Assembly (NCBI GenBank): GCA_017390475.1
Contig: JAFPBO010000028.1
Location: 1-57,041, forward strand
Length of the DNA: 57,041 nucleotides
Source: Loktanella sp.
Lineage (GTDB): Bacteria > Pseudomonadota > Alphaproteobacteria > Rhodobacterales > Rhodobacteraceae
Direction: 5' to 3'
Shown in pieces: positions 42,773-52,322 of this stretch. Under the pieces are notes generated by a model that saw only the letters and a list, made by a program, of their open reading frames with translations, had not been told where the DNA came from and searched no databases. Every line of letters starts with the position of its first letter. Position 1 is the stretch's first letter. The position numbers and the translations under genes are program-made.

Positions 42773-44056
42773 CTAGCGCAACCATTCGACCAGCCCAAGG
42801 CTGACGCCCGGCACATACGTCACCAACATCAGGATGAAGAACAGCACGCCGATATATGGTATATTGGTGCGCGTCGTTTCCCATATCCCTGCCTTGGCAA
42901 TCGAACAGGCGGTGATCAGAACGCTTGCCACGGGTGGGGTCTGCTGACCCAAGGCCAGGTTGAGGGTCACGATGATGCCAAAGTGAACCGGGTCGATCCC
43001 GACGGCATTCACCAATGGCATGACGATAGGAACAACAAGAATGATCGCCGCCGCACCATGCAGGAACATGCCGAGCACCAGCAAAAGGACGTTCAACAGC
43101 GCAAGAACCACCAACGGGTTGTCACTAAATGCTGTGATCGCTTGGGCTAGCTGTTGCGGCACCTGTGCCTGCGTCAAGAATAAGCCCAGAGCCGCCGAAG
43201 TCGCGACAAGCAGCATCACGACGCCGGTTTGGCTGACACCATCCAGCAAAGCGCGGTGCATCTTGCGCAGATCAACCTCACGGTAGCCGACAAACCCGAC
43301 AAGCAGCGCCGCAGCGACAGCTAGCCCTGCCGCCTCTGTTGCCGTGACGATGCCAGTCAGAATGCCACCCAGGATGATGACTGGCAGGGTCAGTGCCCAG
43401 AACGCTTCTTTAAACGTTGTCCAGACATGACAAAGATCAAACCCTTCAGCGCGTGGCAGATTGTAGCGAATGGCAAGCACGTAAGTCACCAGCATCAACA
43501 GAAATCCACCCAGAAACCCTGGTACAACACCCGCGATGAACAATGAGAGAACTGACGTCTCGGCGATGGCGCCGTAAAGGATCATTGGGATGGACGGCGG
43601 AATGATGATGGCCAGTGATGCCGACGATGACGTAATCGCGGCCGCCAATGTCCGCGAATAGCCGCGTTTTTTCATCTCCGGGATCAAAACGGTCCCGGTT
43701 GCGGCTACGTCAGCAACAGCGGAGCCTGAGATCTCGGCGAAGACCATCGACACGCCGATGTTGACCATCCCTAGCCCGCCGCGGATGAAGCCGATCAGTG
43801 CAGAAATAAAATTGATCAACCGTTGCGAGATGCCCGAACTGTTCATCAGGCTTCCGGCAAGGATGAACAACGGGATGGATATCAGCGGGAAGGATGTCGC
43901 ACCCGAATACATCGCGATCGAGACGTCATACATTCTGTCCCAGTTGCCGCCAGTCAGCAGGATACCACCCACGGCCACAACACCAATTGCAGCAGCAATA
44001 GGAACGTTCAGCAAGATCAGACCGATCAGCGAAAAAGCAGTGGCAAGCAGGATCAT
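42773..44056 (-). CDS. dctM: TRAP transporter large permease (DctM)
   Basis: A 427-residue protein with about 12 hydrophobic segments and DctM hallmarks: SLMNSSGISQRLINF near residue 70, AEISGSAVADVAATGTVLIP (about 109-128), SSSASLAIIIPPSIPMILYG (about 142-161) and GQQTPPVASVL. It is the ion-coupled transport subunit of the TRAP importer. Overlaps dctQ by four bases. Confidence 0.95.
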   Translation of the reverse strand: MILLATAFSLIGLILLNVPIAAAIGVVAVGGILLTGGNWDRMYDVSIAMYSGATSFPLISIPLFILAGSLMNSSGISQRLINFISALIGFIRGGLGMVNIGVSMVFAEISGSAVADVAATGTVLIPEMKKRGYSRTLAAAITSSSASLAIIIPPSIPMILYGAIAETSVLSLFIAGVVPGFLGGFLLMLVTYVLAIRYNLPRAEGFDLCHVWTTFKEAFWALTLPVIILGGILTGIVTATEAAGLAVAAALLVGFVGYREVDLRKMHRALLDGVSQTGVVMLLVATSAALGLFLTQAQVPQQLAQAITAFSDNPLVVLALLNVLLLVLGMFLHGAAAIILVVPIVMPLVNAVGIDPVHFGIIVTLNLALGQQTPPVASVLITACSIAKAGIWETTRTNIPYIGVLFFILMLVTYVPGVSLGLVEWLR

Positions 44057-44607
44057 GTCCGTGTCTCCGGTGTGTTTTCAGCTTCAGCTTCGGCGATAGC
44101 TGCCGCGATGCTTTCATGTTCTTTGTCTATACCTTGCAGCATGTTGGTTAACTCGCGCGGCAGGTTCATTAACGTAGCTAGAATGATCAGACCGGATGTC
44201 ACCGGAATTACGGATTGGACCACCGACATGGGGACCCAGCGCAACGACAACAGCGCATCAAAGGTCAGAAAATTCAGCAGTTTCCAGCCATACCACCCGA
44301 CAATGGCGAAGAAGATGATCAACAGCGCCTCGCCCAGAAGAAAGACGATAATACGGGGCGCCACCGGCATTGCCAAAACGATCCCGGAAAACCGCATGTG
44401 CTGCCCCAAAAGAGCTGCGTAGACAGCGGCAAAATAGGTCATCCAAGCCAACATGACCTGTGCGATTTCATCATACCAACTGGGTGATGCGCCAAGCCAA
44501 CGCATCGTTGAAGCGTAAATGACGATTGAGGCCAGCGAGACAAGGATTGTGATGCAGATCGCCTCGATCACATGCACAATCGCGGTGCGAAATAGTTTCG
44601 GAAACAT
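44053..44607 (-). CDS. dctQ: TRAP transporter small permease (DctQ)
   Basis: A 184-residue protein with four hydrophobic helices and the DctQ pattern WYDEIAQVMLAWMTYFAA (about residues 42-59) and HMRFSGIVLA. It forms the membrane unit with DctM. Its start codon follows dctP by about 70 bp. Confidence 0.92.
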   Translation of the reverse strand: MFPKLFRTAIVHVIEAICITILVSLASIVIYASTMRWLGASPSWYDEIAQVMLAWMTYFAAVYAALLGQHMRFSGIVLAMPVAPRIIVFLLGEALLIIFFAIVGWYGWKLLNFLTFDALLSLRWVPMSVVQSVIPVTSGLIILATLMNLPRELTNMLQGIDKEHESIAAAIAEAEAENTPETRT

Positions 44608-44679
44608 GGGATATCCTGTGTGCTAGCGGCCACCCGTCACCTGACGTGCAGCCGCGCGATCTATTGTAAACCGTTCAGG

Positions 44680-45666
44680 CTATTCCGAAGCAAGCGCGAG
44701 CGCCGCGTCAATCATATCTGCAGCACCTTCGACGCGCTCGGAAAACATCGTGTAGACGGGCACCGAAGCTTCGACGAAGGCGTCACGATCAACATTGTTG
44801 ACTTCCATCCCCGCCGCTTCAAACTTTTCTAGCAGCGCGATATCTGCTGCCTCCCCTTCGGCCAGCGACCATTCCTGAACCATGGCGGCTACCTCGGTCA
44901 CGGCAAGCTGAACATCCTCTGGCATGTTGTTCCAGATACGGACACCCGAAGTGAGATAAGTTGGCGAATAGACGTGATTTGACAGAGAAAGGTATCTCTG
45001 GACTTCGGAAAGGCCGGCGCCATCGATATTGGTCAACGGATTTTCCTGCCCATCCATCGTGCCGGTCTGAAGCGCAACGAACAATTCCGAAAACGCCATC
45101 GACGTCGCATTTGCACCGTATTCATTGAACATCGCGACACGCCATTCCGAAGGCGGTGTGCGCAGTTTCATACCGTTCAGGTCAGACGGCAATGTGACCG
45201 GGCGGAGATTGTTGGTGATGTGACGAAACCCGTTTTCCCATGTGGAAATCAGTTCCAGTCCCGCGTCAGAGGCCAGAGGGGCAAGATCGGTCATCACCAG
45301 GTTTTCATGCAGCCGCAGAACGTGGTCGCGGTCCGCAACAAGAAACGGAAGGTCAAACACCGCAAATTCATCCGCCACCGTCGTCATCACGGATGACAGC
45401 AGGGTGAATTGCACCGTGCCGGTGCGCAGCTTCTGCATCAATTCGCGCTCGTCGCCCAATTGGCCGTCAGCGTAGAATTCGACAGTGTGCGCATCACCCA
45501 GACGGGACTGAAGCTCGGTCGCGAACATCTCGGCGCTGCGGCCTTGCAGGCTGTTACTTGCTGCCCCGACAGCGACGATAAAGGTATCGGCAGCAGCTGG
45601 CAGCGATACAACGGCCAATGTCGCAGCAAGCGTTACGTGCCGGACGCGGTTCAACGAAGTGATCAT
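44680..45666 (-). CDS. dctP: TRAP transporter solute-binding protein (DctP)
   Basis: A 328-residue exported binding protein with signal peptide ending SLPAAA (about residue 26). DctP hallmarks: FDLPFLVADRDHVLRL, LNGMKLRTPPSEWRVAMFNE (carrying the Arg that grips the substrate carboxylate, about residue 168), FSELFVALQTGTMDGQENPL (about 191-210). Substrates of this family are organic and sugar acids. Divergent from the sugar-acid catabolic operon. Confidence 0.95.
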   Translation of the reverse strand: MITSLNRVRHVTLAATLAVVSLPAAADTFIVAVGAASNSLQGRSAEMFATELQSRLGDAHTVEFYADGQLGDERELMQKLRTGTVQFTLLSSVMTTVADEFAVFDLPFLVADRDHVLRLHENLVMTDLAPLASDAGLELISTWENGFRHITNNLRPVTLPSDLNGMKLRTPPSEWRVAMFNEYGANATSMAFSELFVALQTGTMDGQENPLTNIDGAGLSEVQRYLSLSNHVYSPTYLTSGVRIWNNMPEDVQLAVTEVAAMVQEWSLAEGEAADIALLEKFEAAGMEVNNVDRDAFVEASVPVYTMFSERVEGAADMIDAALALASE

Positions 45667-45854
45667 GGTTTTCCTCCCTCAGGTTTCATGACGCATAGAT
45701 GACACTTTGTCTCAGCATGGCGCAACTACGTAAAATGAAATTTGCAGATCGATTGATAGCAAATAGTTATCGAAAAGCCGATATAAAGGCGATAGATAGG
45801 AAAAATTACTCATATATTTCGACATTTAATACCTTAAATGTATTGGAATATGGA

Positions 45855-45870
45855 ATTTGGCATACCAAAT
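45855..45870. promoter_or_regulatory. Perfect palindrome fitting a GntR/FCD operator
   Basis: ATTTGGCATACCAAAT is an inverted repeat with perfect six-base arms around CATA. It resembles the TTGGTATACCAA-type sites bound by FCD-subfamily GntR regulators of sugar-acid genes. It lies in the AT-rich region between dctPQM and the dehydratase operon, four bases ahead of a TTGACA (45874-45879). The GntR gene in the operon (48084) is the likely binder. Confidence 0.65.
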
Positions 45871-46003
45871 CAATTGACAAGACCTGCGATGCGAGGCAAT
45901 GCTTTATCCGTCAGCGGTGCCGAAGAGGCGCATGCCCGGCGCACCTGCGCCAGACTAGACCAACATTGCGGCGCTGCCCGCTACTCGCCTGAGGAGACAT
46001 TCG

Positions 46004-47179
46004 ATGACCAAGATCAAGTCAGTTCGCACCCGTGTGTGGAACTGGACCGGCCCTACGGTTCCGCCACAGGGCAATTTCTGCACCAATGCCTCTGACTCGC
46101 TTTACGAAAAAGGCGACGCGATGCATTCCTTCCGGTTCCACCAATGGCTGACCTGCGAAGTTGAAACAGATGATGGCACCATCGGGATCGGCAATGCAGC
46201 ATTGGCGCCGACGGTCGTCAAAAAGGCAATTGATGATTGGTTTGCGCCCTTGGTGATCGGGGAAGATCCGTTCGACTATGCCTATATTTGGGAACGAATG
46301 TACCGGCGTAGCCATGCCTGGGGACGCAAGGGTATCGGCATGACAGCGATATCCGCCATCGACATCGCAATCTGGGATCTGATGGGCAAGCTGGTGGATA
46401 AGCCCGTTTTCAAACTGCTGGGCGGTCGCACAAAGGAAAAGATCCCCGCCTATTATTCCAAGCTTTATGCCGGGGCGATCCCCGACATGCAGGCAGAGGC
46501 CGAAGAGGCGGCTAAACATGGCTACCTCGGATTTAAGACGCGTTTTGGCTATGGTCCCAAAGATGGCGCCCCGGGGATGCGCGAGAACATAAAACGTGTT
46601 GCCGCGCTGCGCGAGGTGCTGGGGTATGACGTCGATCTGATGCTTGAGTGCTACATGGGCTGGAATCTCGACTACGCGAAGCGGATGCTGCCAAAGCTTG
46701 CTGAGTTTGAACCCCGCTGGCTGGAAGAACCCGTTATCGCCGACGATGTGAATGGCTATGCCGAACTGAACGCGATGGGGATCATCCCGATTTCAGGCGG
46801 CGAGCATGAATTTTCGATCATGGGCTGCCAGCAATTGTTAGAAAAAAAGGCCGTGTCGGTCCTGCAGTATGATACCAATCGCGTCGGCGGCATCACCGCT
46901 GCCCAGAAGATTAACGCGATTGCGGAGGCCTATCAGATCCCTGTCATTCCGCATGCCGGACAAATGCATAACTACCATCTCACCATGGCCAATGCGAATT
47001 GCCCAATCAGCGAATACTTCCCAGTCTTTGACGTCGAGGTCGGCAATGAGCTGTTCTACTACATATTCGAAGGCGACCCGGAGGCAGTGGATGGTTTCCT
47101 GCAACTTGATGACAATAAGCCTGGCCTTGGCATCACTATCACTGACAAGCACCTGCACAATTTCGAGATTATAGAATGA
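46004..47179 (+). CDS. Enolase-superfamily sugar-acid dehydratase (RhmD-like)
   Basis: A 391-residue member of the mandelate racemase/enolase superfamily. The capping domain is N-terminal. The barrel shows [16 protein letters not shown] (KxR in place of the general-base KxK, about residues 182-197), metal ligands in LECYMG, WLEEPVI and SGGEHEF, and a catalytic His in [12 protein letters not shown]. The closest family I recognise is L-rhamnonate dehydratase, whose relatives include L-lyxonate dehydratases. It should convert an aldonic acid into a 2-keto-3-deoxy acid. First gene of the operon; overlaps the next as ATGA. Confidence 0.88.
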   Translation: MTKIKSVRTRVWNWTGPTVPPQGNFCTNASDSLYEKGDAMHSFRFHQWLTCEVETDDGTIGIGNAALAPTVVKKAIDDWFAPLVIGEDPFDYAYIWERMYRRSHAWGRKGIGMTAISAIDIAIWDLMGKLVDKPVFKLLGGRTKEKIPAYYSKLYAGAIPDMQAEAEEAAKHGYLGFKTRFGYGPKDGAPGMRENIKRVAALREVLGYDVDLMLECYMGWNLDYAKRMLPKLAEFEPRWLEEPVIADDVNGYAELNAMGIIPISGGEHEFSIMGCQQLLEKKAVSVLQYDTNRVGGITAAQKINAIAEAYQIPVIPHAGQMHNYHLTMANANCPISEYFPVFDVEVGNELFYYIFEGDPEAVDGFLQLDDNKPGLGITITDKHLHNFEIIE

Positions 47180-48087
47180 CCCTTTATTCCGGCATCTGGC
47201 CTGTTGCGCCCAGCATTTTTCACCCCGACGGATCGCTTGATTTGCCTGGCCAGCGCCGCGCGTTGGACTGCCTGATTGATCAAGGCGTGGACGGTATTTG
47301 CATCCTTGCCAATTATTCCGAACAGTTTCTGTTGTCCGATGATGAACGCGAAATATTGACGCGGGAGTGTTTAGAGCATGTTGCAGGACGTGTCCCTGTC
47401 ATCGTGACGATCAGCCATTTCGCGACACCGATCGCCGTCGCCCGCGCCCGGTTGGCACGCGAGTGCGGCGCGGCGATGGTGATGATCATGCCCCCCTATC
47501 ACGGAGCGACGATGCGCGGCACGCCGGAACAAGTAATCGCACAGTTCCGCGCGGTGGGTGACATTGGCCTGCCGATCATGGTGCAGGATGCACCGCTGTC
47601 GGGTGTCGATCTGCCGGTGTCCTTGCTGGTGCGGATGGCGCAAGAAATTGAGATGGTCAAACTCTTCAAAATCGAATGTGTCGGCGCGGCAGCCAAGCTT
47701 CGCGCGCTGATTGCCGCGGGCGGGCCCGCCATCGAGGGACCTTTTGACGGCGAGGAAGGCATCACCCTTTTGGCTGATCTGGATGCGGGGGCGACTGGCA
47801 CAATGACAAGCGCCATGATCGCAGACCAGATCAAACCGGTGTTGGATCATTGGGCCGCAGGTGACCGTGCTCTGGCAACGGCAGCTTATGCGCGTGTGCT
47901 GCCAGCGGTGAACCATGAAAACCGTCAATGTGGCTTTCGCGCGACGAAGGCGGCGATGTTGGCGGGGGGGGTGATCGCATCAGATTTTTGCCGTCATCCG
48001 ACGCCGGAGCTTCCCCCAGAAACGCGCGCCATGCTGCTCGAACTGATCACGCCGCTCGACCCCGTCGTTTTGCGGTGGGGGAAATGA
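47176..48087 (+). CDS. DHDPS/NAL-family aldolase or dehydratase
   Basis: A 303-residue (beta/alpha)8 enzyme of the dihydrodipicolinate synthase family. K165 in VKLFKIE is the predicted Schiff-base lysine. The usual catalytic tyrosine of the YN motif is replaced: [14 protein letters not shown] has Gln-Asp. Family members split or dehydrate 2-keto-3-deoxy sugar acids. Behind a sugar-acid dehydratase and before an aldehyde dehydrogenase, a dehydratase giving 2-oxoglutarate semialdehyde is likely. It overlaps the genes on both sides. Confidence 0.85.
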   Translation: MTLYSGIWPVAPSIFHPDGSLDLPGQRRALDCLIDQGVDGICILANYSEQFLLSDDEREILTRECLEHVAGRVPVIVTISHFATPIAVARARLARECGAAMVMIMPPYHGATMRGTPEQVIAQFRAVGDIGLPIMVQDAPLSGVDLPVSLLVRMAQEIEMVKLFKIECVGAAAKLRALIAAGGPAIEGPFDGEEGITLLADLDAGATGTMTSAMIADQIKPVLDHWAAGDRALATAAYARVLPAVNHENRQCGFRATKAAMLAGGVIASDFCRHPTPELPPETRAMLLELITPLDPVVLRWGK

Positions 48088-48803
48088 TGGACAATTCAGG
48101 CAACCTGCGTGACGCCTTCGGAACGGTGCCGCATATCGCGCCCAGACGCAGCCTTGCCGATGAAGCGGCCAACCGTCTGCGTGATTTGATTCTGTTGGAG
48201 CGGTTGGCACCCGGCACGCCGGTGTCCGAACGCGAACTGGCGGATGTGCTCGGCATAAGCCGTACACCGCTGAAAGACGCCTTGCGCATTCTGGAGGCTG
48301 AGGGGCTGGTCGACTACGGCCCGACGCGCCGCCCGCGCGTCGCCGACCCCTCAATTGATGAATTGCGTGACTACATCACCGTGCTTGGCGCGCTAGAAGC
48401 ATTGGCGGGTGAAATCGCTTGTTCTGAAGCCACCGCAGAAGAGCTGGAGGTGATCGAACGGATGGCCGCGCAGATGGACACGGGGCCAGATGACCCGTTA
48501 GCGTTTTTCCACCTCGACATGGCGTTCCACGGTGCCATCGTTGCAGCGGCGCATAACGCGCCCTTGGCTGAAACACATCGCCAATATAATGCGCGGCTTT
48601 GGCGTGCGCGTTTTCTATCGTCACGGCAAGTGGATCGCCGGGCCAACACATTGTCCGAACACGGCCGGATTGTTGCCGCATTGAACGCGCGTGACGCTGC
48701 TCAAACCTCTGCTGCGCTGCGGGATCATTTGCGTAGTGCGGTCGATAATGTGGCGCGAATCCGGATGGCTGCGCATAAAACCAAATCAAAGGGAAAGACA
48801 TGA
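48084..48803 (+). CDS. GntR-family (FCD) regulator
   Basis: A 239-residue regulator: winged helix at about residues 22-80 (SERELADVLGISRTPLKDAL) and an all-helical FCD ligand domain with metal-binding-type residues in FHLDMAFH and the final HLRSAV. It lies inside the catabolic operon it probably controls, through the palindrome at 45855. Two adjacent ATGs (48084 and 48087) are possible starts; the first overlaps the preceding stop, the second has better spacing to GGTGGGG. Confidence 0.9.
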   Translation: MMDNSGNLRDAFGTVPHIAPRRSLADEAANRLRDLILLERLAPGTPVSERELADVLGISRTPLKDALRILEAEGLVDYGPTRRPRVADPSIDELRDYITVLGALEALAGEIACSEATAEELEVIERMAAQMDTGPDDPLAFFHLDMAFHGAIVAAAHNAPLAETHRQYNARLWRARFLSSRQVDRRANTLSEHGRIVAALNARDAAQTSAALRDHLRSAVDNVARIRMAAHKTKSKGKT

Positions 48804-49819
48804 ATAAACCGCGCATAGGAATCATCCCCGGAGATCCTGCTGGCATCGGCCCCGAACTTATCGCGCGTCTGCTGGCCTCCGAAGACGTGGCAAAGGCGGC
48901 TGATATCCTGCTGATCGGCGATGCGCATGTCTTCGAGGCCGGCGCAGAGATTGCGGCCTTGCCGTTTGACATGGTGCCGGTGGATCCATCACAAGAGTGG
49001 GTGGTGGCTGAATCGGGTGCTTTTGCCCACGATGCAATGGACACGATTGCGCCTGATCAAGTCACGCTGGCGGCAGTGTCCGAACCTTGTGGCACGTCGG
49101 TGCTGCGTACTCTGGATCGCGCACTGGCTTTGGCGCAGGCAGGGCAAATCGACGCCATCGTCTTCGGGCCGTTTAACAAGGCGGCAATGCATCTGGCGGG
49201 CCTTGGGCACGAGGATGAATTGCACTATATGGCTGAAAAACTGGGCGTGACCGGTTACGTGTCAGAACTTAATACGCTGGACGGGATGTGGACAAGTCGG
49301 GTCACCAGCCACATCGCCCTGCGCGATGTCGCGGATACGATCACCGGTTCCAGGGTCGAAGATGCCGTGCATCTGATTGATCGGACACTGCGACGCTCGG
49401 GGCTTGCCCGGCCAAGGATCGCGGTCGCCGCATTGAATCCACATGCCGGAGACGGCGGTAATTTCGGCCGCGAAGAGATCGAGACGCTGACGCCGGTCGT
49501 CGAAAAACTGGCCGCGCGCCAGATGGCACTTACCGGCCCCTGGCCCTCTGACACTGTCTTTCTCAAGGCGGTGCGCGGTGACATTGATGCGGTTGTCACG
49601 ATGTATCACGATCAGGGCCAGATCGCGTTGAAACTGCTGGGCTTTGATCGCGGCGTGACAGTGCAAGGTGGTTTGCCCGTGCCGGTTACGACACCGGCAC
49701 ATGGCACTGCATTTGATATCGCAGGCACCGGTCGCGCAGATGTCGGCGCTATCCGCGCCGCGTTCGACATCGCTTGCAAGATGGTCACGCATTGGAACAC
49801 CGACACAGGAGCCACGTGA
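48800..49819 (+). CDS. PdxA-family NAD-dependent dehydrogenase
   Basis: A 339-residue protein of the PdxA family: GIIPGDPAGIGPEL at the start, metal-ligand histidines in VTSHIALRD, ALNPHAGDGG (about residue 213), MYHDQGQIALK and PAHGTAFDIAGTGRAD. PdxA oxidises 4-phosphohydroxythreonine; PdxA2-type relatives act in four-carbon acid catabolism after a DUF1537 kinase. No kinase is present here, so it may oxidise an unphosphorylated hydroxy acid in the sugar-acid route. It is coupled to both neighbours, which argues for a shared pathway rather than vitamin B6 synthesis. Confidence 0.9.
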   Translation: MNKPRIGIIPGDPAGIGPELIARLLASEDVAKAADILLIGDAHVFEAGAEIAALPFDMVPVDPSQEWVVAESGAFAHDAMDTIAPDQVTLAAVSEPCGTSVLRTLDRALALAQAGQIDAIVFGPFNKAAMHLAGLGHEDELHYMAEKLGVTGYVSELNTLDGMWTSRVTSHIALRDVADTITGSRVEDAVHLIDRTLRRSGLARPRIAVAALNPHAGDGGNFGREEIETLTPVVEKLAARQMALTGPWPSDTVFLKAVRGDIDAVVTMYHDQGQIALKLLGFDRGVTVQGGLPVPVTTPAHGTAFDIAGTGRADVGAIRAAFDIACKMVTHWNTDTGAT

Positions 49820-51351
49820 TGGGCTGGATACCGACAGGTAAGCATTTGATTGCTGGAAACTGGGTAGAGGGCGACGTGGCTTTTTCGTCCTCACCTGCCA
49901 GAGGCCCCGCTCATCGCTTCACCGAAGCGACGACACAAATGGTGGAGCAAGCCTGCGCTGCCGCCGAGACTGCATCATGGGACTATGGTGCCTTGCCTCG
50001 CGCCCGGCGTGCGGAGTTTCTGCGCGCCATTGCAGATGAAATTGAAGCCCGCGGTGCGGATATCACCGAAATCGGCACGCAGGAAACCGGCCTGCCCACC
50101 GCCAGGCTGGAAGGAGAGCGGGGGCGCACCACTGGGCAGTTGCGACTTTTCGCATCGCATATCGAGAAGGATGAATTTCTGGATATCCGACATGATGCTG
50201 CCTTGCCAGACCGCACGCCGCTGCCGCGCCCTGACCTGCGCCTGATCCAGCGCCCGATCGGGGCAGTGGCGGTTTTTGGTGCATCGAACTTCCCACTGGC
50301 GTTTTCAGTGCTGGGCGGGGATACAGCATCAGCACTTGCGGCAGGCTGTCCGGTGGTTGTGCGCGGCCACCCCGCCCACCCGGGTACGGGCGAGATCATG
50401 GCGCAGGCGCTAGATACGGCGCGTGTCAAACTGGGAATACCAAGCGGTGTTTTCAGCCTGTTGCAGGGTGCAGACCGCACAGTCGGCGCAGCGCTTGTCC
50501 AGCATCCTGATATCCGGGCGGTCGGTTTTACCGGTAGTCTTGGCGGCGGTCGCAGTTTGTTCGATCTCTGCGCCCAAAGGAATGAACCGATCCCCTTCTT
50601 TGGTGAATTGGGCAGCGTCAACCCCATGTTTTTGTTGCCTGCCGCAATGGTCACACGTGGCACTGCGATTGCGCAAGGCTGGGCAGCGAGCCTGACGATG
50701 GGCGCCGGCCAGTTTTGCACGAACCCAGGGATCGCCTTCATCCGCGCTGATCAGGCTGCGACTTTTGCAGAGGAAACGGCAATAGCACTGGGCGAGATTC
50801 CAGCGCAGGTCATGTTGAGCGACGGGATCGCTGCTGCATACCGCAATGGTGTGGCGCTGGTCTTCAGTGCGGCGGGTGTGCAGACCAAGGTTATGGGACA
50901 AGCTGACGGGCGCAATGCGACCAGCCCCGGCCTTTTTATTGTTTCCGCGAATGACTTTCTAAAGACACCCAGCCTTTCGCATGAAGTTTTCGGGCCATTG
51001 GGAATTGTTGTCACGGTCAACGATGATGATCAGATGGTAGCACTGGCGCGCAGTTTGACTGGCCAATTGACCGCGACCTTGCAGATGGACAAAGAAGATA
51101 CCAACCTCGCCCTCCGCCTTGTGCCTGTCTTGGAACGTAAAGCGGGTCGTGTTCTGGCCAACGGTTTCCCCACCGGAGTCGAGGTATCCGATGCAATGGT
51201 CCATGGCGGCCCATACCCGGCTAGCACAAATTTCGGGGCGACCAGCGTCGGAACTTTGTCAATCCGGCGCTGGATGCGCCCAGTCTGCTATCAGGACCTG
51301 CCACACGAAGTTCTGCCAAATGATTTGACGCGACAGAGCGTTGAAAGTTGA
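49819..51351 (+). CDS. 2,5-dioxovalerate-type aldehyde dehydrogenase
   Basis: A 510-residue aldehyde dehydrogenase. Catalytic Cys300 in GAGQFCTNPG and Glu263 in FFGELGSVNP are present, as is the cofactor-binding GFTGSLGGG. The length and the motifs match 2-oxoglutarate semialdehyde (2,5-dioxovalerate) dehydrogenases, which end the Weimberg-type pentose, glucarate/galactarate and hydroxyproline routes by giving 2-oxoglutarate. AGGAG precedes the ATG, which overlaps the PdxA stop. It is the last gene of the operon. Confidence 0.9.
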   Translation: MGWIPTGKHLIAGNWVEGDVAFSSSPARGPAHRFTEATTQMVEQACAAAETASWDYGALPRARRAEFLRAIADEIEARGADITEIGTQETGLPTARLEGERGRTTGQLRLFASHIEKDEFLDIRHDAALPDRTPLPRPDLRLIQRPIGAVAVFGASNFPLAFSVLGGDTASALAAGCPVVVRGHPAHPGTGEIMAQALDTARVKLGIPSGVFSLLQGADRTVGAALVQHPDIRAVGFTGSLGGGRSLFDLCAQRNEPIPFFGELGSVNPMFLLPAAMVTRGTAIAQGWAASLTMGAGQFCTNPGIAFIRADQAATFAEETAIALGEIPAQVMLSDGIAAAYRNGVALVFSAAGVQTKVMGQADGRNATSPGLFIVSANDFLKTPSLSHEVFGPLGIVVTVNDDDQMVALARSLTGQLTATLQMDKEDTNLALRLVPVLERKAGRVLANGFPTGVEVSDAMVHGGPYPASTNFGATSVGTLSIRRWMRPVCYQDLPHEVLPNDLTRQSVES

Positions 51352-51660
51352 TGAAAAGACCTGTGGGCGATGGGCTGCTGGGTCTATGTCAGACGAACCA
51401 GATTTCTGTCACGGCTGATAAGCTGTACCCAGTTGCCGTAGCACAAACGTTTTAGAAGCTTGGGCTTTTCGGGGTTTGCTTCTCTTTCATTGTCGACTTT
51501 GATTTCCGACTGGGGCTTGATAAAATCGGGCTAGCGAATGCCTGCCCGTCCCACGGCTACCGCTTCAGCTGCAGAATGGCATTCGGGTAAGGATACCCGT
51601 CCAAGTCAGCCATCGGCACGATCGGCCCTTTGCTGCCGTTCGTTAGTCATTCAGGATGCT
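51352..51660. other. Gene-free stretch after the aldehyde dehydrogenase
   Basis: No gene is supported. It contains GGGTAAGGATACCCG near 51585-51600, a short inverted repeat (GGGTA/TACCC), and otherwise no recognisable structure until the dispersed repeat starts at 51661. Confidence 0.4.
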
Positions 51661-51750
51661 GCGTCGCGGCCCGTAGAAGCGGCCATTCGTTTTTCATGCA
51701 GCATTTTCAGTCGGCTAATGTCGGCAGAGCGGGATGGAGCGGACAGTCAT
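51661..51750 (+). repeat. Dispersed repeat, copy C
   Basis: GCGGCCATTCG, TCATGCAGCATTTTCAG, TCGGCAGAGCGGGATGGAGC and GGACAGTCAT follow the order of copy A. It lies about 105 bases before the SUKH-like gene, which has copy D on its other side. Confidence 0.7.
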
Positions 51751-51854
51751 CAGGCCGATGCTCGAAAAAACTTTCAGGCATGATTGCCAAGTATATCAAT
51801 TCGGTGAGACTATATCAGAAATGCCAGTGGCCGCACCCGTCGTAATGGAACGTA

Positions 51855-52301
51855 ATGCACCTAGTGTTCGAAAAATTTCGTGACTTATGCGAAAATGGTA
51901 TCGTCGCCGGCCCAGCGTCAGATACGCAAATTAAAGACGCCGAAACTGCTTTGCGGGTCGTTTTTCCGGACCAGTATCGCACTTTCCTACGAGGCTACGG
52001 CGCACTTGTGGCTCAAGGCATTGAGATTTATGGAATAATCTATCCAGTTAAGAACGATCCCCCAATGTGGCAGCAAGTTGTCGAAACGACTCTACAGCTA
52101 CGATCGTGGAAACAAGCAGGTTCTGAAAACAGTGGTATGATTCCAATTTCTCAGGATGGTGCAGGAAACTATTTCTATCTCGAGGCTGCGTCAGAAACAC
52201 AAGCCAGAGTCTGGGCCATCGGGCCAGGCATCGAATTAGTTGTAGCGTCCAGCCTACACGAATTTGCGACTGAATATGCTTCAGGGAGGTTGGTAATTTA
52301 G
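51855..52301 (+). CDS. SUKH/SMI1-family immunity-like protein
   Basis: A 148-residue protein with the SMI1/KNR4 (SUKH) pattern: PASDTQIKDAETALRVVFPD, QYRTFLRGYGAL, GIEIYGI, then MIPISQDGAGNYFYLEA and a C-terminal helix LHEFATEYA. SUKH proteins are often immunity proteins against contact-dependent or polymorphic toxins. No toxin gene adjoins it here, so it is an orphan immunity-like gene. It is bracketed by repeat copies C and D. Confidence 0.8.
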   Translation: MHLVFEKFRDLCENGIVAGPASDTQIKDAETALRVVFPDQYRTFLRGYGALVAQGIEIYGIIYPVKNDPPMWQQVVETTLQLRSWKQAGSENSGMIPISQDGAGNYFYLEAASETQARVWAIGPGIELVVASSLHEFATEYASGRLVI

Positions 52302-52322
52302 ACTCTTAGGTCTGGTAGCTCT

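Noticed and set aside
45874-45902. A full promoter behind the TTGACA at 45874
   Set aside because: No convincing -10 element at 16-18 bp spacing; only the -35-like hexamer is noted.
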